Source: AVCC01 sp041736255
Lineage (GTDB): Bacteria; Pseudomonadota; Gammaproteobacteria; Burkholderiales; Burkholderiaceae_D
Reading direction: 5' to 3'
Length of the DNA: 64,000 nt
Assembly: GCA_041736255.1 (NCBI GenBank)
Contig: JBGSTZ010000156.1
Span: 124,001-188,000 of the forward strand
Position numbers and translations under genes: made by a program. Positions 1 through 9,056 of this stretch are shown here, one piece after another (the stretch's first letter is position 1; each line of letters begins with the position of its first letter). The notes beneath the pieces were generated by a model. It was not told where the DNA came from and did no database searches. It saw only the letters and a list, made by a program, of their open reading frames with translations.

Positions 1-117
1 AAAGGCATCACTGCCAAATTTCTGCACGGCCCGCAACAGGCCTTGCACCAAGCGCAAGGCGACGAGCGCAAACATCTGGCTGCACTGATGCCGCAACTGT
101 TTCGCACCCGGCGTTAG
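1..117 (+). CDS. hemA: Glutamyl-tRNA reductase, C-terminal end only
   Basis: The window opens inside a reading frame whose last 38 residues end in LMPQLFRTRR and a TAG stop. The segment GITAKFLHGP followed by a short helical tail is typical of the C-terminal dimerisation region of HemA, which reduces glutamyl-tRNA to glutamate-1-semialdehyde at the start of tetrapyrrole synthesis. No catalytic part is visible, so the call rests on this tail and on the gene lying directly upstream of prfA, the usual hemA-prfA order in proteobacteria. The 5' part lies outside the window. Confidence 0.8.
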   Translation, partial: KGITAKFLHGPQQALHQAQGDERKHLAALMPQLFRTRR

Positions 118-229
118 CGTAGTTCTTCACTTTCGCAACCGCAATTTCCCCCACTGCACTGCACCGCCGACCGCCATCAAAACGCTGCCGGCGCTCCCGG
201 ATTGACCGCATTCTCAGGCCAGAATACTT

Positions 230-1312
230 ATGAAACCATCCATGCTCGCCAAGCTCAACCAACTTTCTAATCGACTGGAAGAAGTCGGCGAACTATTGAT
301 GCACGAAGATGCGACCGCATCAATGGACAATTACCGCAAACTAACGCGCGAACATGCCGAAATCGGCCCGCTGGTGGCGCTCTACCAGTCTTACACTACC
401 GCTGAAAACGATGCCGCCGCCGCACAGGAAATGCTATCGGACCCGGAAATGAAGGAGTTCGCGCAGGAAGAAATCGACGACGCCCGAGAAAAAATGGAGC
501 AACTCGAAAGCGATCTGCAAAAGATGCTGCTGCCTAAAGATGCAAACGACGAGCGCAACATCCTGCTGGAAATCCGCGCTGGCACCGGTGGCGACGAAGC
601 CGCACTGTTTGCCGGCGATCTGTTGCGGATGTACACCCGCTATGCCGAGCGGCAGCGCTGGCAGATTGAAATCATGTCCGAATCGGCGTCCGAACTGGGC
701 GGTTACAAGGAAGTCATCGTGCGCCTGGTTGGCGCCGGCGCGTATGCCAAGCTGAAGTTCGAATCCGGCGGCCATCGGGTCCAGCGCGTGCCGACGACCG
801 AAACCCAGGGCCGCATTCATACTTCAGCATGTACGGTGGCGGTGATGCCGGAAGCCGATGAAGTCAGCGACGTAGTGATCAATCCGGCCGACCTGCGCAT
901 CGACACTTATCGCGCTTCTGGAGCCGGCGGTCAGCATATCAACAAGACCGATTCGGCGGTACGCATCACGCATAACCCGACCGGCATCGTGGTCGAATGT
1001 CAGGACGGCCGCAGCCAGCATCAGAACAAGGCGCAAGCCTTACGGGTGCTCGCTACCCGTATCATGGACGTGCAAACCCGCGCCCAACAAGCCAAGGAAG
1101 CGGCGACCCGCAAGAATCTGATCGGCTCTGGCGACCGCAGCGAACGCATCCGCACCTACAACTTCCCGCAGGGCCGGATGACCGATCACCGCATCAACTT
1201 GACGTTGTACAAGCTCGATTTCATCATGGATGGCGACCTCGACGATTTGATCAATGCGCTGGTGGCCGAGCATCAGGCCGAACTGCTGGCCGCACTGGGC
1301 GATGCTAGCTGA
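230..1312 (+). CDS. prfA: Peptide chain release factor 1
   Basis: Class I release factor that reads UAA and UAG and triggers peptidyl-tRNA hydrolysis on the ribosome. The 360-residue length equals that of E. coli RF1. The GGQ hydrolysis motif is intact, with its glutamine at residue 235, the same number as in E. coli. The stop-codon recognition tripeptide in the segment RVPTTETQGR is P-T-T, which fits the RF1 P-x-T pattern and excludes RF2 (SPF). The gene lies between hemA and dsbB/prmC. PrmC, encoded 0.5 kb downstream, is the known methylase of the GGQ glutamine, so enzyme and substrate are encoded close together. Confidence 0.97.
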   Translation: MKPSMLAKLNQLSNRLEEVGELLMHEDATASMDNYRKLTREHAEIGPLVALYQSYTTAENDAAAAQEMLSDPEMKEFAQEEIDDAREKMEQLESDLQKMLLPKDANDERNILLEIRAGTGGDEAALFAGDLLRMYTRYAERQRWQIEIMSESASELGGYKEVIVRLVGAGAYAKLKFESGGHRVQRVPTTETQGRIHTSACTVAVMPEADEVSDVVINPADLRIDTYRASGAGGQHINKTDSAVRITHNPTGIVVECQDGRSQHQNKAQALRVLATRIMDVQTRAQQAKEAATRKNLIGSGDRSERIRTYNFPQGRMTDHRINLTLYKLDFIMDGDLDDLINALVAEHQAELLAALGDAS

Positions 1313-1351
1313 TTTATTATTGAAAACACTCCAGCCAACCTCAAAAATCTT

Positions 1352-1828
1352 ATGATTACCTCCAAAAATGTTTTACTGACAATCGCCTTTGCCTGCCTGG
1401 CATTGCTCGGCTTTGCTCTGTATCTGCAGCATGGGATGGACCAGCAGCCTTGTCCGCTGTGTGTGATGCAACGTTATGCATTTGCTGCCATCGCCCTGAT
1501 TTGCTTTACCAGTGCCGCATTGCCGCGCCCGGCGCTGCGGGCCGGGGCCGGCATCGGACTGCTGGCAGCACTGACCGGTGCGGGCATTGCCGGCTGGCAT
1601 CTGTGGGTCAAGGCGCATCCTGCAATTTCATGCGGCGTCGATCCGCTGGAAACTGCACTGAACAAAATTCCGAGCGCCGAACTGCTGCCTTTCCTGTTCA
1701 AGGCGAACGGTTTTTGCAGCACCGATTACGCACCAATTCTGGGCCTGTCGACCCCGATGTGGGCGCTGGTCTGGTTTGCGATCTTCAGCATCGCGCTGGG
1801 CTGGGCTGCTTTCAAATCAGCGAAATGA
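1352..1828 (+). CDS. dsbB: Disulfide bond formation protein B
   Basis: Inner-membrane quinone reductase that re-oxidises the periplasmic thiol oxidase DsbA. The protein has 158 residues with four hydrophobic membrane segments. The first periplasmic loop carries the CPLC pair (Cys34 and Cys37). A second cysteine pair (SCG and FCS) lies in the later periplasmic loop, so both redox-active pairs are present. Its stop codon overlaps the prmC start as ATGA, which indicates translational coupling. dsbB is not a usual member of the prfA-prmC cluster in E. coli, so its position between the two genes is a local arrangement. Confidence 0.95.
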   Translation: MITSKNVLLTIAFACLALLGFALYLQHGMDQQPCPLCVMQRYAFAAIALICFTSAALPRPALRAGAGIGLLAALTGAGIAGWHLWVKAHPAISCGVDPLETALNKIPSAELLPFLFKANGFCSTDYAPILGLSTPMWALVWFAIFSIALGWAAFKSAK

Positions 1829-2694
1829 CCTTGACCCGTATCGCCATAGAAGGCGGTTGCACTATCGCCACAGCGCAACGCAGTTCGCCACTAGATGGAC
1901 TGGAAACCCGCATGTTGCTGATGCATGCGCTGGGATTGTCGCGGGTCCAGCTGATCACCCAATCCGAACACAAGTTGAGCGCCGAGGAAGCGCTGCGCTT
2001 CATCGCACTGCTGCAGCGCCGCGAAACAGGTGAACCGATTGCATACATCGTCGGTCAGCGTGAATTTTTCGGCTTACCGTTTTTAGTCACAACAGAGGTA
2101 CTGATTCCGCGTCCGGAAACCGAGTTACTGGTGGAACTGGCTCTCAAACGTGCGCCGCTTGACAGCCGTGTGCTGGACCTGGGCACCGGTTCCGGTGCGA
2201 TTGCGGTTGCGATTGCGCACAGTCGTGCCGATCTACACGTCAGCGCACTCGATGTCAGTCCGACGGCTCTCGACGTGGCGCGCCAGAATGCCGCGCATAT
2301 CCTGGCGACCAGCGGTTGCGCTCTGCACTTGCTGCAAAGCGACTGGTATGACGCGCTGGAATCGAACGAACAATTCGCACTGATCGCGGCCAACCCGCCC
2401 TACATTGAATCAGGCGACACCCATCTGAGCCAGGGCGATTTGCGTTTTGAGCCAATCAGCGCCCTCACCGATCATGCCGACGGCCTGTCTGCGCTGCGCA
2501 CCATTATTGACGGTGCGCCATCCCATCTGGCGCCGGGCGGATGGTTGTTGATGGAACACGGTTTCGACCAGGCGGCGGCTGTGCGCGCACTGTTGATTGC
2601 GCGAGGATTCAAGGATGTCGAAAGCTGGCAGGATCTGGCAGGCATCGAACGCGTGACCGGGGGGGTCGCAACTTTTACAGCTGCCCTGCAATAA
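1825..2694 (+). CDS. prmC: Release factor glutamine methyltransferase
   Basis: SAM-dependent enzyme that methylates the GGQ glutamine of RF1 and RF2. The call rests on the SAM-binding motif VLDLGTGSGAIA and the NPPY catalytic tetrapeptide beginning at Asn190, both in family-typical positions in a 289-residue protein. The frame is open far upstream through dsbB, but the ATG at 1825 gives the normal family length and a 4-base overlap (ATGA) with the dsbB stop, so it was chosen as the start. It is co-directional with prfA, which encodes its substrate. Confidence 0.96.
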   Translation: MTLTRIAIEGGCTIATAQRSSPLDGLETRMLLMHALGLSRVQLITQSEHKLSAEEALRFIALLQRRETGEPIAYIVGQREFFGLPFLVTTEVLIPRPETELLVELALKRAPLDSRVLDLGTGSGAIAVAIAHSRADLHVSALDVSPTALDVARQNAAHILATSGCALHLLQSDWYDALESNEQFALIAANPPYIESGDTHLSQGDLRFEPISALTDHADGLSALRTIIDGAPSHLAPGGWLLMEHGFDQAAAVRALLIARGFKDVESWQDLAGIERVTGGVATFTAALQ

Positions 2695-2812
2695 AAGCGG
2701 ATCTCTTAAAACCGGTAGCGTTGGAGGACGGTTTATCGACTTGGTCGGAACCCCAATTCGGTCGACATCATTCGCTTGAGGGCTAGTACTACCGCTTCTT
2801 GGCGCAGCTTCA

Positions 2813-3634
2813 TCATGCGTGGTGGCTTACCTCGCAAGCCAATTCCTCGGCAACTACCAGCACAAAATCTTGCAACTTGTCGTCATAATCCCAGCGTTCG
2901 ATGATGCAGTGCTGCGGTGGCGCAAGGCTACCGCAGCGGATCAGGTTGATGGAGTTGCCCGCGTCATAGCGAATCCGATCGGATAGTGCGGTGCCGGCCT
3001 GTACCGCCCATACCCGACGTGGGAAATCAGCAAGCCGCTCATGCAGTGCGCAGACGTACGGCCGATGGATGTGCCCGCCCAAAATCAGATCGGCCCCTGC
3101 GTCTGCCCAGCGCCTCATGGCGTTCTCACGACCATTCAACAAATTCTTCTCGTCTTCCGCATGCGTCACATACACCGGCTGGTGGGTCACGACAATACGT
3201 AACTGGGAATCGTTAGCCTGCTGCAGTCGGCGAACAACTCGGTTGATCTGCGCCCTCGAAACCTCGCCCTCGATATGGCGGTAGCGACGCGTGGTATTGA
3301 CACCGATCACAAGCAGCGCGGCGGTTTCGAATACCGGTTCAAGGTTCGCGCCGAACGCGCGACGGTAGCGCGCATACGGCGTAAATATCCGGGCTGCCAG
3401 TTGAAATAACGGGATATCGTGGTTGCCCGGGATCACCAACCGTGCGGGAACATGGAGCCGATCAATGAATTTTCGCGCGGTTTCAAACTCACTGCGTTTT
3501 GCGCGCTGGGTAATGTCGCCCGATAGGATAACCAGATCGGGCGATTGTGCTTGTGCCAGTCGCGCTAGCGCCTCGACCACTGGCAGTTGCTCGGTGCCGA
3601 AATGGGGATCTGAAATGTGCAGCACGACCGTCAT
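2813..3634 (-). CDS. Calcineurin-like metallophosphoesterase
   Basis: A 273-residue cytoplasmic phosphoesterase with the complete dinuclear-metal signature: DPH (Asp9, His11), GD (Asp40), GNHD (Asn71, His72), a THQ histidine (His151) and GGHIH (His188, His190). The layout resembles the class III phosphodiesterase (CpdA) branch of calcineurin-like enzymes, but the substrate cannot be read from the sequence and no symbol is given. Its start overlaps the stop of the upstream lipid-kinase-like gene by 4 bases (ATGA), so the two are probably one transcript. Confidence 0.88.
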   Translation of the reverse strand: MTVVLHISDPHFGTEQLPVVEALARLAQAQSPDLVILSGDITQRAKRSEFETARKFIDRLHVPARLVIPGNHDIPLFQLAARIFTPYARYRRAFGANLEPVFETAALLVIGVNTTRRYRHIEGEVSRAQINRVVRRLQQANDSQLRIVVTHQPVYVTHAEDEKNLLNGRENAMRRWADAGADLILGGHIHRPYVCALHERLADFPRRVWAVQAGTALSDRIRYDAGNSINLIRCGSLAPPQHCIIERWDYDDKLQDFVLVVAEELACEVSHHA

Positions 3635-4608
3635 AGGCCACCGCTGCCTGCCGGGGCGTCTAATTCTGATTGTGAATCAAGTTTCAACAAATATAGCGGC
3701 TCCGGCGACACCCGGAATTCCAGCGGTGCATTCAACCAGATAATCTCGCCATCAGTCGCCACCTTGACACGGCGCTGGCGATGCTGTGAAGACGGTTTTA
3801 CTATCAGTCGACGGAAGCCAAAGCTGATGACATTCTCCGCTTCGCCTAGCCTGCCCAACGCGCCGTGCACCAGCAACCCCAGCATGGCAAACGTGCCAAC
3901 CGGCCGCACGGCGATGGCGGCGAGCTGCCCTTCTTCCAACGCTTCGGCCAGCGGAATGCCAATCTGTTCCATCTGCAAGCGATTGTTGCCAATGAACAGC
4001 GTAGGCGTGCGCATGTCGCTAGTCTGCCCTTGCCGCTCCAGAATAATGTGCAACTGCCGATGCTGTCGTAAAATAGTTATCAAACCGGCCCAGAATGCAA
4101 CCAGGCGGCTGCGGCCGTATTGCTGCTTGTAGGCCTCGCGGTCTTCCAGCAGTTGCGGGTACAAACCGAGGCTGGCATTTACTAGAAACAGCCGATTGTT
4201 CACCAAGCCCACCTGCACTGGATGCACGCGCGCCCTGAGCAGCGCCTGGGTCGCTTCTATAATATCTTCAGGAATACCGTGGGTGCGGCCAAAATAATTG
4301 AATGTGCCTTGTGGAAGCGCGCCAAACGGACAACCACTGCCGAGCACTGCATTGGCTACGGTGTTGATAGTGCCATCGCCGCCGACCGCGACAACAATGC
4401 CGCCGCATGCCTTCGCTTCCTTGACCGCTTGGCGGGCCACCTCTTCCATCCGTTTTGGGTCTTCCACCACGAACATCCGGTAAGTGCGTCCGGCCTGTTT
4501 AAGCACTTGTTCGATTGCTTTTTGCGTGGCAGTTGTGTCGTTGTGACCAGAACCGGCGTTCATTACAATCATTAATGGAGAATTGGATAGGTCAACAGTG
4601 GATAACAT
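3631..4608 (-). CDS. Diacylglycerol/lipid kinase family protein
   Basis: Member of the DAGK-catalytic/YegS superfamily of lipid kinases. The nucleotide-binding motif GGDGT spans residues 76-80 and the second motif PQGTFNYFGR residues 99-108; many family members have P-x-G-T-x-N-D there, so the Tyr after Asn is a small deviation. The frame stays open to 4839, but the ATG at 4608 was chosen because a GAGG ribosome-binding site precedes it and the core fold begins about 11 residues later. A -10-like TATACT lies about 85 bases upstream on the minus strand. The actual lipid substrate is unknown. It overlaps the downstream phosphoesterase gene by 4 bases. Confidence 0.85.
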   Translation of the reverse strand: MLSTVDLSNSPLMIVMNAGSGHNDTTATQKAIEQVLKQAGRTYRMFVVEDPKRMEEVARQAVKEAKACGGIVVAVGGDGTINTVANAVLGSGCPFGALPQGTFNYFGRTHGIPEDIIEATQALLRARVHPVQVGLVNNRLFLVNASLGLYPQLLEDREAYKQQYGRSRLVAFWAGLITILRQHRQLHIILERQGQTSDMRTPTLFIGNNRLQMEQIGIPLAEALEEGQLAAIAVRPVGTFAMLGLLVHGALGRLGEAENVISFGFRRLIVKPSSQHRQRRVKVATDGEIIWLNAPLEFRVSPEPLYLLKLDSQSELDAPAGSGGL

Positions 4609-4835
4609 CGATACCTCGGCATTATTTTCTGCAAGAAAGCGATAGCGATGCACCCTCCAAAGGTGCCTACAATCTCGTGTGATTATCATCAAGTATAGCC
4701 TGGCGATTTTGGATAAACTTGACAAAAAATTATGAATCCTTTGATTGGCGTTATCTGCAGTACCAGAATTAGTTATTGCTACATTGCCAGCAATCCGGGC
4801 TCTGCTGAGCGGGATTTGAACATTGATGTCGCCTA

Positions 4836-5282
4836 TCACTCGCCGATATCTTCATTCCACAATTGCGGCGATGACTGGATAAAGTCTGTCATCAGCGCGA
4901 TGCAGGCCGGATCTTGCAGAACGTCCACCTGCACACCTCGGGCGCGCAGCACATCTTCCTCGCCCATGAAAGTCCGGTTTTCGCCGACAACGACCTTCGG
5001 AATGCCATATAGCAGGATCGCGCCGGAACACATCGGGCAAGGCGACAGCGTGGTATACAGCGTGCATTCTCGATACACCGCCGCCGATTGGCGCCCGGCA
5101 TTTTCCAGCGCATCCATTTCACCGTGCAACACCACGCTGCCTTTTTGCACCCTGCGGTTATGGCCGCGACCGATAATACGGTCGCGGTACACCAGCACCG
5201 ATCCGATCGGAATCCCGCCCTCGCTCAAGCCTTGTTCAGCCTCCTTGATTGCCGCGTGTAAATATTGATTCAATTGATCCAT
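4836..5282 (-). CDS. Cytosine deaminase, fungal FCY1-like type
   Basis: A 148-residue zinc nucleobase deaminase of the CDA fold. Metal and catalytic residues are visible as HGE (His53, Glu55) and PCPMC (Cys82, Cys85). From memory it follows yeast cytosine deaminase Fcy1 closely: EGGIPIG near residue 21, GRGHN with Asn42, LHGE, TTLSPC, GAI-x-x-YGIP, VVGEN, and the terminal W-x-EDIGE in which Trp142 and Asp145 match the yeast substrate-contacting Trp152 and Asp155. TadA and guanine deaminases lack that ending. The likely reaction is cytosine to uracil plus ammonia (pyrimidine salvage). It is unrelated to E. coli CodA, an amidohydrolase. The substrate is inferred, not shown. Confidence 0.82.
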   Translation of the reverse strand: MDQLNQYLHAAIKEAEQGLSEGGIPIGSVLVYRDRIIGRGHNRRVQKGSVVLHGEMDALENAGRQSAAVYRECTLYTTLSPCPMCSGAILLYGIPKVVVGENRTFMGEEDVLRARGVQVDVLQDPACIALMTDFIQSSPQLWNEDIGE

Positions 5283-5314
5283 GCCGATTCTCCGTAAAAA
5301 TATTAGTCTTAATT

Positions 5315-8300
5315 TTAGTCTTCCAACGGTGCAAAGATCGCCTGCAAATCCTCTTGGGTAATTTTTGTGCTTTGCGTCTCGCCGTCGTGGACCAGCATCG
5401 CGCGCGCCAGATCGGCTTTTTTCTGTTGCAGCGCCTGAATTTTCTCTTCCAGCGTGCCTTTGGCGATCAGTTTGTAGACGAATACCGGCTTGTCCTGGCC
5501 GATGCGCCAGGCGCGGTCGGTGGCCTGGTTTTCAGCGGCAGGGTTCCACCACGGGTCGTAATGGATCACAGTGTCGGCGGCAGTCAGATTCAGGCCGACG
5601 CCGCCAGCTTTCAGGCTGATCAGGAAGATCGGCACCAATCCTTGCTGGAAGGTGCGCACCACGTCGGCGCGGTTTTGGGTAGTGCCGGTGAGAATGGCAT
5701 ATGGTACCTGGCGCGCTTGTAACTCGGCCTCGATCAGCGCCAGCATGCTGGTGAATGAGGAAAAGACCAGAATCTTGCGCTCTTCATCCAGCAAGTCCTC
5801 GATCATGCTCATTAATTCATTCAGCTTGGCGCTTGGCGCTGCGGCTTTTTTGATGCTTACCGATTTGACCAAGCGCGGATCGCAGCAGACCTGGCGCAGC
5901 TTCAGCAGCGCTTCGAGGATCACGATCTGGCTGCGGGCCACGCCTTTTTTGGCGATTTCGGTGCGCACTTTCTTATCCATCGCCAGCCGCACGGTTTCGT
6001 ACAGGTCGCGCTGCGCGCCGCTGAGTTCGACCGAGCGCACCATTTCGGTTTTCAGCGGCAACTCTCTGGCGACCTTGTCCTTGGTGCGGCGCAGCAAAAA
6101 CGGCTTGATGCGGCGCGTCAAAAAAACGCGGCGGCTGATATTGCCCTGCTTTTCGATCGGATGACGGAACGTAGTGTTGAAGGCTTTCTCCTCGCCCAGT
6201 AAACCCGGCAGTAAGAAATGAAATTGCGACCAGAGTTCGCCTAGATGATTTTCCAGCGGTGTGCCGGTCAGGCACAGCCGATGACGGGCCCGCAGCAGGC
6301 CGGCGGTTTGCGCCGCTTTGGAGCGCGGATTCTTGATGTAATGCGATTCATCCAGAATCACCAGATGGTAATTATGCTGGCGCAGCTTTGCTTCGTCGCG
6401 CGGCAGCAGCGCGTAAGTCGTCAGCACCAGGTCGAATTGCTCGATAGTGTCGAAATGCGCGAGACGCTCTTTGCCATGCAGCACCAGCACCCGCAAATCA
6501 GGCGCAAAACGGGCCGCCTCGTCCTGCCAGTTGCCCATCAGACTGGTGGGTGCGACCACCAGTGCCGGCTGCGTCAGGCGACCGGCTTCCTTTTCGATCA
6601 GGATGTGGGCCAAAGTCTGGACGGTTTTGCCCAGCCCCATATCGTCGGCCAGAATCCCGGACAGGTCATATTCGCGCAGGAACTGCATCCAGGCCAGACC
6701 TTCGCTCTGGTATTCACGCAGCGTTGCTTGCAAGCCCTTTGGGGGCGCGATGGCTTGCACGCCGCCGAAGGTAGCCAGCTTCTGTCCCATGTCGCGCAGC
6801 CGCTGGCCGCCGATCCAGCGCAGCTGCGTGGCACCGGCCAACTCAGCCAGACGCGCCGCATCCAGCGTGGAAAGACGGATATTGCTGCCGCTTTTATCGG
6901 TAAAGTACAGCTCGCCCAGCGTATTAAGAATCGGCTTGATGCGGCCCCATGGCAACGCCACCCGCACGCCGTCCGGCAGCGTGGCCAGCAAGGGTTCGTC
7001 GTCGGAATGCGCGGCCAGCGCTTGCGGATTGAAATCCTGCGGCGCATTGCGGATCAGGTCGACTAGCACTGGCAACAGCGAAATGCGCACCTGATTGACG
7101 ACGATGCCCAGTTCCAGATCGAACCACGGGTTGCCTGCGGGACTGCCAGACTCGTTTTCTTCTTCACCAATGTTGGCATACCAGTCTTCGACTTCGACCA
7201 CGTCATAACGATAATCCGGCATTCTCTCGATCTGCCAGCCTTGCGCCTCCAACGCGGGAATGTTTTCACGGGTAAAACGCAGCCAGTCCAACTGGCTGGG
7301 CATGACCAGCGCACCGATCAAGTTCGACAGTGGTGGAACGGCATCCTGGGGCGGCACCAGCCCGGCTGCATGCAAGACGGCAATTGCTGCATCCTCTGCG
7401 GCACGATTGCGGATGATTTTTTCGAGGCCATGACCGCTGCGCCGGGTCAGCAATTCGGCGTGATCGTCTGCCACCCGCACGCCATCGTAATGGAATGCGG
7501 GCGACACGAAATCCTGCCACTGCGTCTGTCCCTCGAGCAGGCCACTGCGCTCTTGCGGCAAAGCGCCCAGCAGCAATATCGGTTGCGGCAGCACATCATC
7601 GCGCACTTTCTCTTGCAACGGTTGCGGCATCGGCACGATGTCTTGCAAGCCTTGCGCCAGCAACACATGCGATACCGCCAGCCGGTCTTTGGCAGTCAGG
7701 GTTGGCGCTTGCGCCACCATCGCTTGCAATTCCTTGGCCGGAATGCTGGCACCGCCCTGCAACAGAGTCAGCTTGCCGCAGACCAGATTATTCACATACA
7801 GCACCGGTTCAGTCGGCAGGATGTAATCGATACTGCCGCTTTCCTGGCCTTCTTCGCCGGACAAATCGGACTGGGACTGGAATTGCCATCCCAAACGCCA
7901 GCGCTGATCTTCCTCAAACCAGGCCAAGCCAGCATTGCGCGCCGGACCGGACGTGATCGGATAGACCTGTCCTTTATGAATATCCTGGAAAGAATTGGCC
8001 CAATACAGTTGTTGCACCCGTTGCTGAACCTGCTGCGGTGATTCCAGCAGAGGGTTTAGCAACATCTGTAACAATTGCGCGCCGACTCGGCCCTTGGGTT
8101 CGATATCGGTGCTGCCATACAGTCCATTGCGCAACGCCGTGAACAGGCGCACCGCATCCTCGTCACCGGGCTGCATGTAACTGGGCGGACTCGCAAACAT
8201 GCTGTACAGCTCCCCCACCAGACTGGCCGCAGCGATGTCGCCATTAGCGCGCAAACGTGCCTTGCACAAGTTCAGGCTGACGTGTTTGCCGCTGCGATCA

Positions 8301-8770
8301 GGCGACAGCACGAATAGCAGGCGGTGCGTAGCTTTAGTGACTTTGACTTTGGAAATAATCCCAGATTTGTGCGCAAGAGACGCCGGTGCCGTCACCCCAT
8401 GCGCGGCATGTTCCACACGCTGCAACCAGGCCGCGACTGCGTTCGGCAGCATTATGGCCCCGGCCCCGCTTGTTTCAGCCAGTGGCGCAACTTCTTCCTG
8501 CTGCAGGCAAGTCAGCAGTACGGCGGCCATGTGCTTGCACATATAGCCAACCGGACAGGTGCAATCGCCGTCGAATTCCACTCCTTGCTTGCCGGCATAC
8601 AGATCGATATCCTGGGTATAACTCCAGTTACCGCTGCCCTGCACCCTGCCGACGATTTCATCACCGATGATGTCGGTCGCCTCCACCAGCCCCCGGCGCA
8701 CGATATCCTGCGCCCGCCCCAGCGTTTTTGCTTCGAAAGCGCTTATAACGTCTGTTAATGTGTAATGCAT
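5315..8770 (-). CDS. SWIM zinc-finger Snf2/SWI2-family DEAD/DEAH helicase
   Basis: A 1151-residue ATP-dependent DNA translocase. The N-terminus holds a SWIM zinc finger (Cys70, Cys72, Cys78, His80 in CTCPVGYMCKH). A long middle region of a bacterial SNF2-associated type follows, then the two RecA-like lobes. Visible helicase motifs are I (DDMGLGKT, Lys715), II (DESH), III (LTGTPLEN), V (LKAGGVGLNLT) and VI (QATDRAWRIGQ). Bacterial relatives include RapA-like and uncharacterised Snf2 proteins; its role here is unknown. It precedes the deaminase gene by 32 bases on the same strand and is divergent from tex, the two starts being separated by 286 bases that contain a repeat. Confidence 0.92.
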   Translation of the reverse strand: MHYTLTDVISAFEAKTLGRAQDIVRRGLVEATDIIGDEIVGRVQGSGNWSYTQDIDLYAGKQGVEFDGDCTCPVGYMCKHMAAVLLTCLQQEEVAPLAETSGAGAIMLPNAVAAWLQRVEHAAHGVTAPASLAHKSGIISKVKVTKATHRLLFVLSPDRSGKHVSLNLCKARLRANGDIAAASLVGELYSMFASPPSYMQPGDEDAVRLFTALRNGLYGSTDIEPKGRVGAQLLQMLLNPLLESPQQVQQRVQQLYWANSFQDIHKGQVYPITSGPARNAGLAWFEEDQRWRLGWQFQSQSDLSGEEGQESGSIDYILPTEPVLYVNNLVCGKLTLLQGGASIPAKELQAMVAQAPTLTAKDRLAVSHVLLAQGLQDIVPMPQPLQEKVRDDVLPQPILLLGALPQERSGLLEGQTQWQDFVSPAFHYDGVRVADDHAELLTRRSGHGLEKIIRNRAAEDAAIAVLHAAGLVPPQDAVPPLSNLIGALVMPSQLDWLRFTRENIPALEAQGWQIERMPDYRYDVVEVEDWYANIGEEENESGSPAGNPWFDLELGIVVNQVRISLLPVLVDLIRNAPQDFNPQALAAHSDDEPLLATLPDGVRVALPWGRIKPILNTLGELYFTDKSGSNIRLSTLDAARLAELAGATQLRWIGGQRLRDMGQKLATFGGVQAIAPPKGLQATLREYQSEGLAWMQFLREYDLSGILADDMGLGKTVQTLAHILIEKEAGRLTQPALVVAPTSLMGNWQDEAARFAPDLRVLVLHGKERLAHFDTIEQFDLVLTTYALLPRDEAKLRQHNYHLVILDESHYIKNPRSKAAQTAGLLRARHRLCLTGTPLENHLGELWSQFHFLLPGLLGEEKAFNTTFRHPIEKQGNISRRVFLTRRIKPFLLRRTKDKVARELPLKTEMVRSVELSGAQRDLYETVRLAMDKKVRTEIAKKGVARSQIVILEALLKLRQVCCDPRLVKSVSIKKAAAPSAKLNELMSMIEDLLDEERKILVFSSFTSMLALIEAELQARQVPYAILTGTTQNRADVVRTFQQGLVPIFLISLKAGGVGLNLTAADTVIHYDPWWNPAAENQATDRAWRIGQDKPVFVYKLIAKGTLEEKIQALQQKKADLARAMLVHDGETQSTKITQEDLQAIFAPLED

Positions 8771-8874
8771 GGTTTTTGTTTCTTTAAAAATGCGCCGTCA
8801 GATTGGCGCCGTACTGCCATTATCCGCGATGGACGCCGCCGGGTTAAATGGCAATCTGGAAAAACGCACTCACC

Positions 8875-8951
8875 AATAATATACATGCTAATGTATATTT
8901 ACATAGCGCAATAAAAATATGCGTAAATAGTGCGCTTTTTACACATACTCC
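8875..8951 (-). repeat. AT-rich dispersed repeat, copy A
   Basis: Read on the minus strand this copy starts GGAGTATG, continues TGTAAAAA, ACGCATAT, TTATTGC and AAATATACAT, and ends GTATATTATT. The same blocks in the same order recur at five other intergenic sites in the window. It contains a perfect 9-bp inverted repeat with 4-base loop (AATATACAT at 8878-8886, ATGTATATT at 8891-8899). It lies between the divergent Snf2 and tex genes. The rest of the 8771-9056 gap shows nothing I can name. Confidence 0.7.
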
Positions 8952-9056
8952 AACTTAAATTTAAACAAACCAGGCCGGATGCACGATCTGGACTGACGTA
9001 TGCGGCCGGATTGCGTATCATCACAAACTTGATTTCCCACCCCGATACTATTGCCC

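Noticed and set aside
4609..4839. 77-codon N-terminal extension of the lipid-kinase-like gene that would overlap the deaminase stop
   Set aside because: The extension is Arg/Ile-rich and unlike the family, while the ATG at 4608 has a GAGG ribosome-binding site and gives a normal length.
6245..8041. Long plus-strand frames opposite the Snf2 helicase gene
   Set aside because: They are antisense to conserved helicase motifs and lack any recognisable protein signature.
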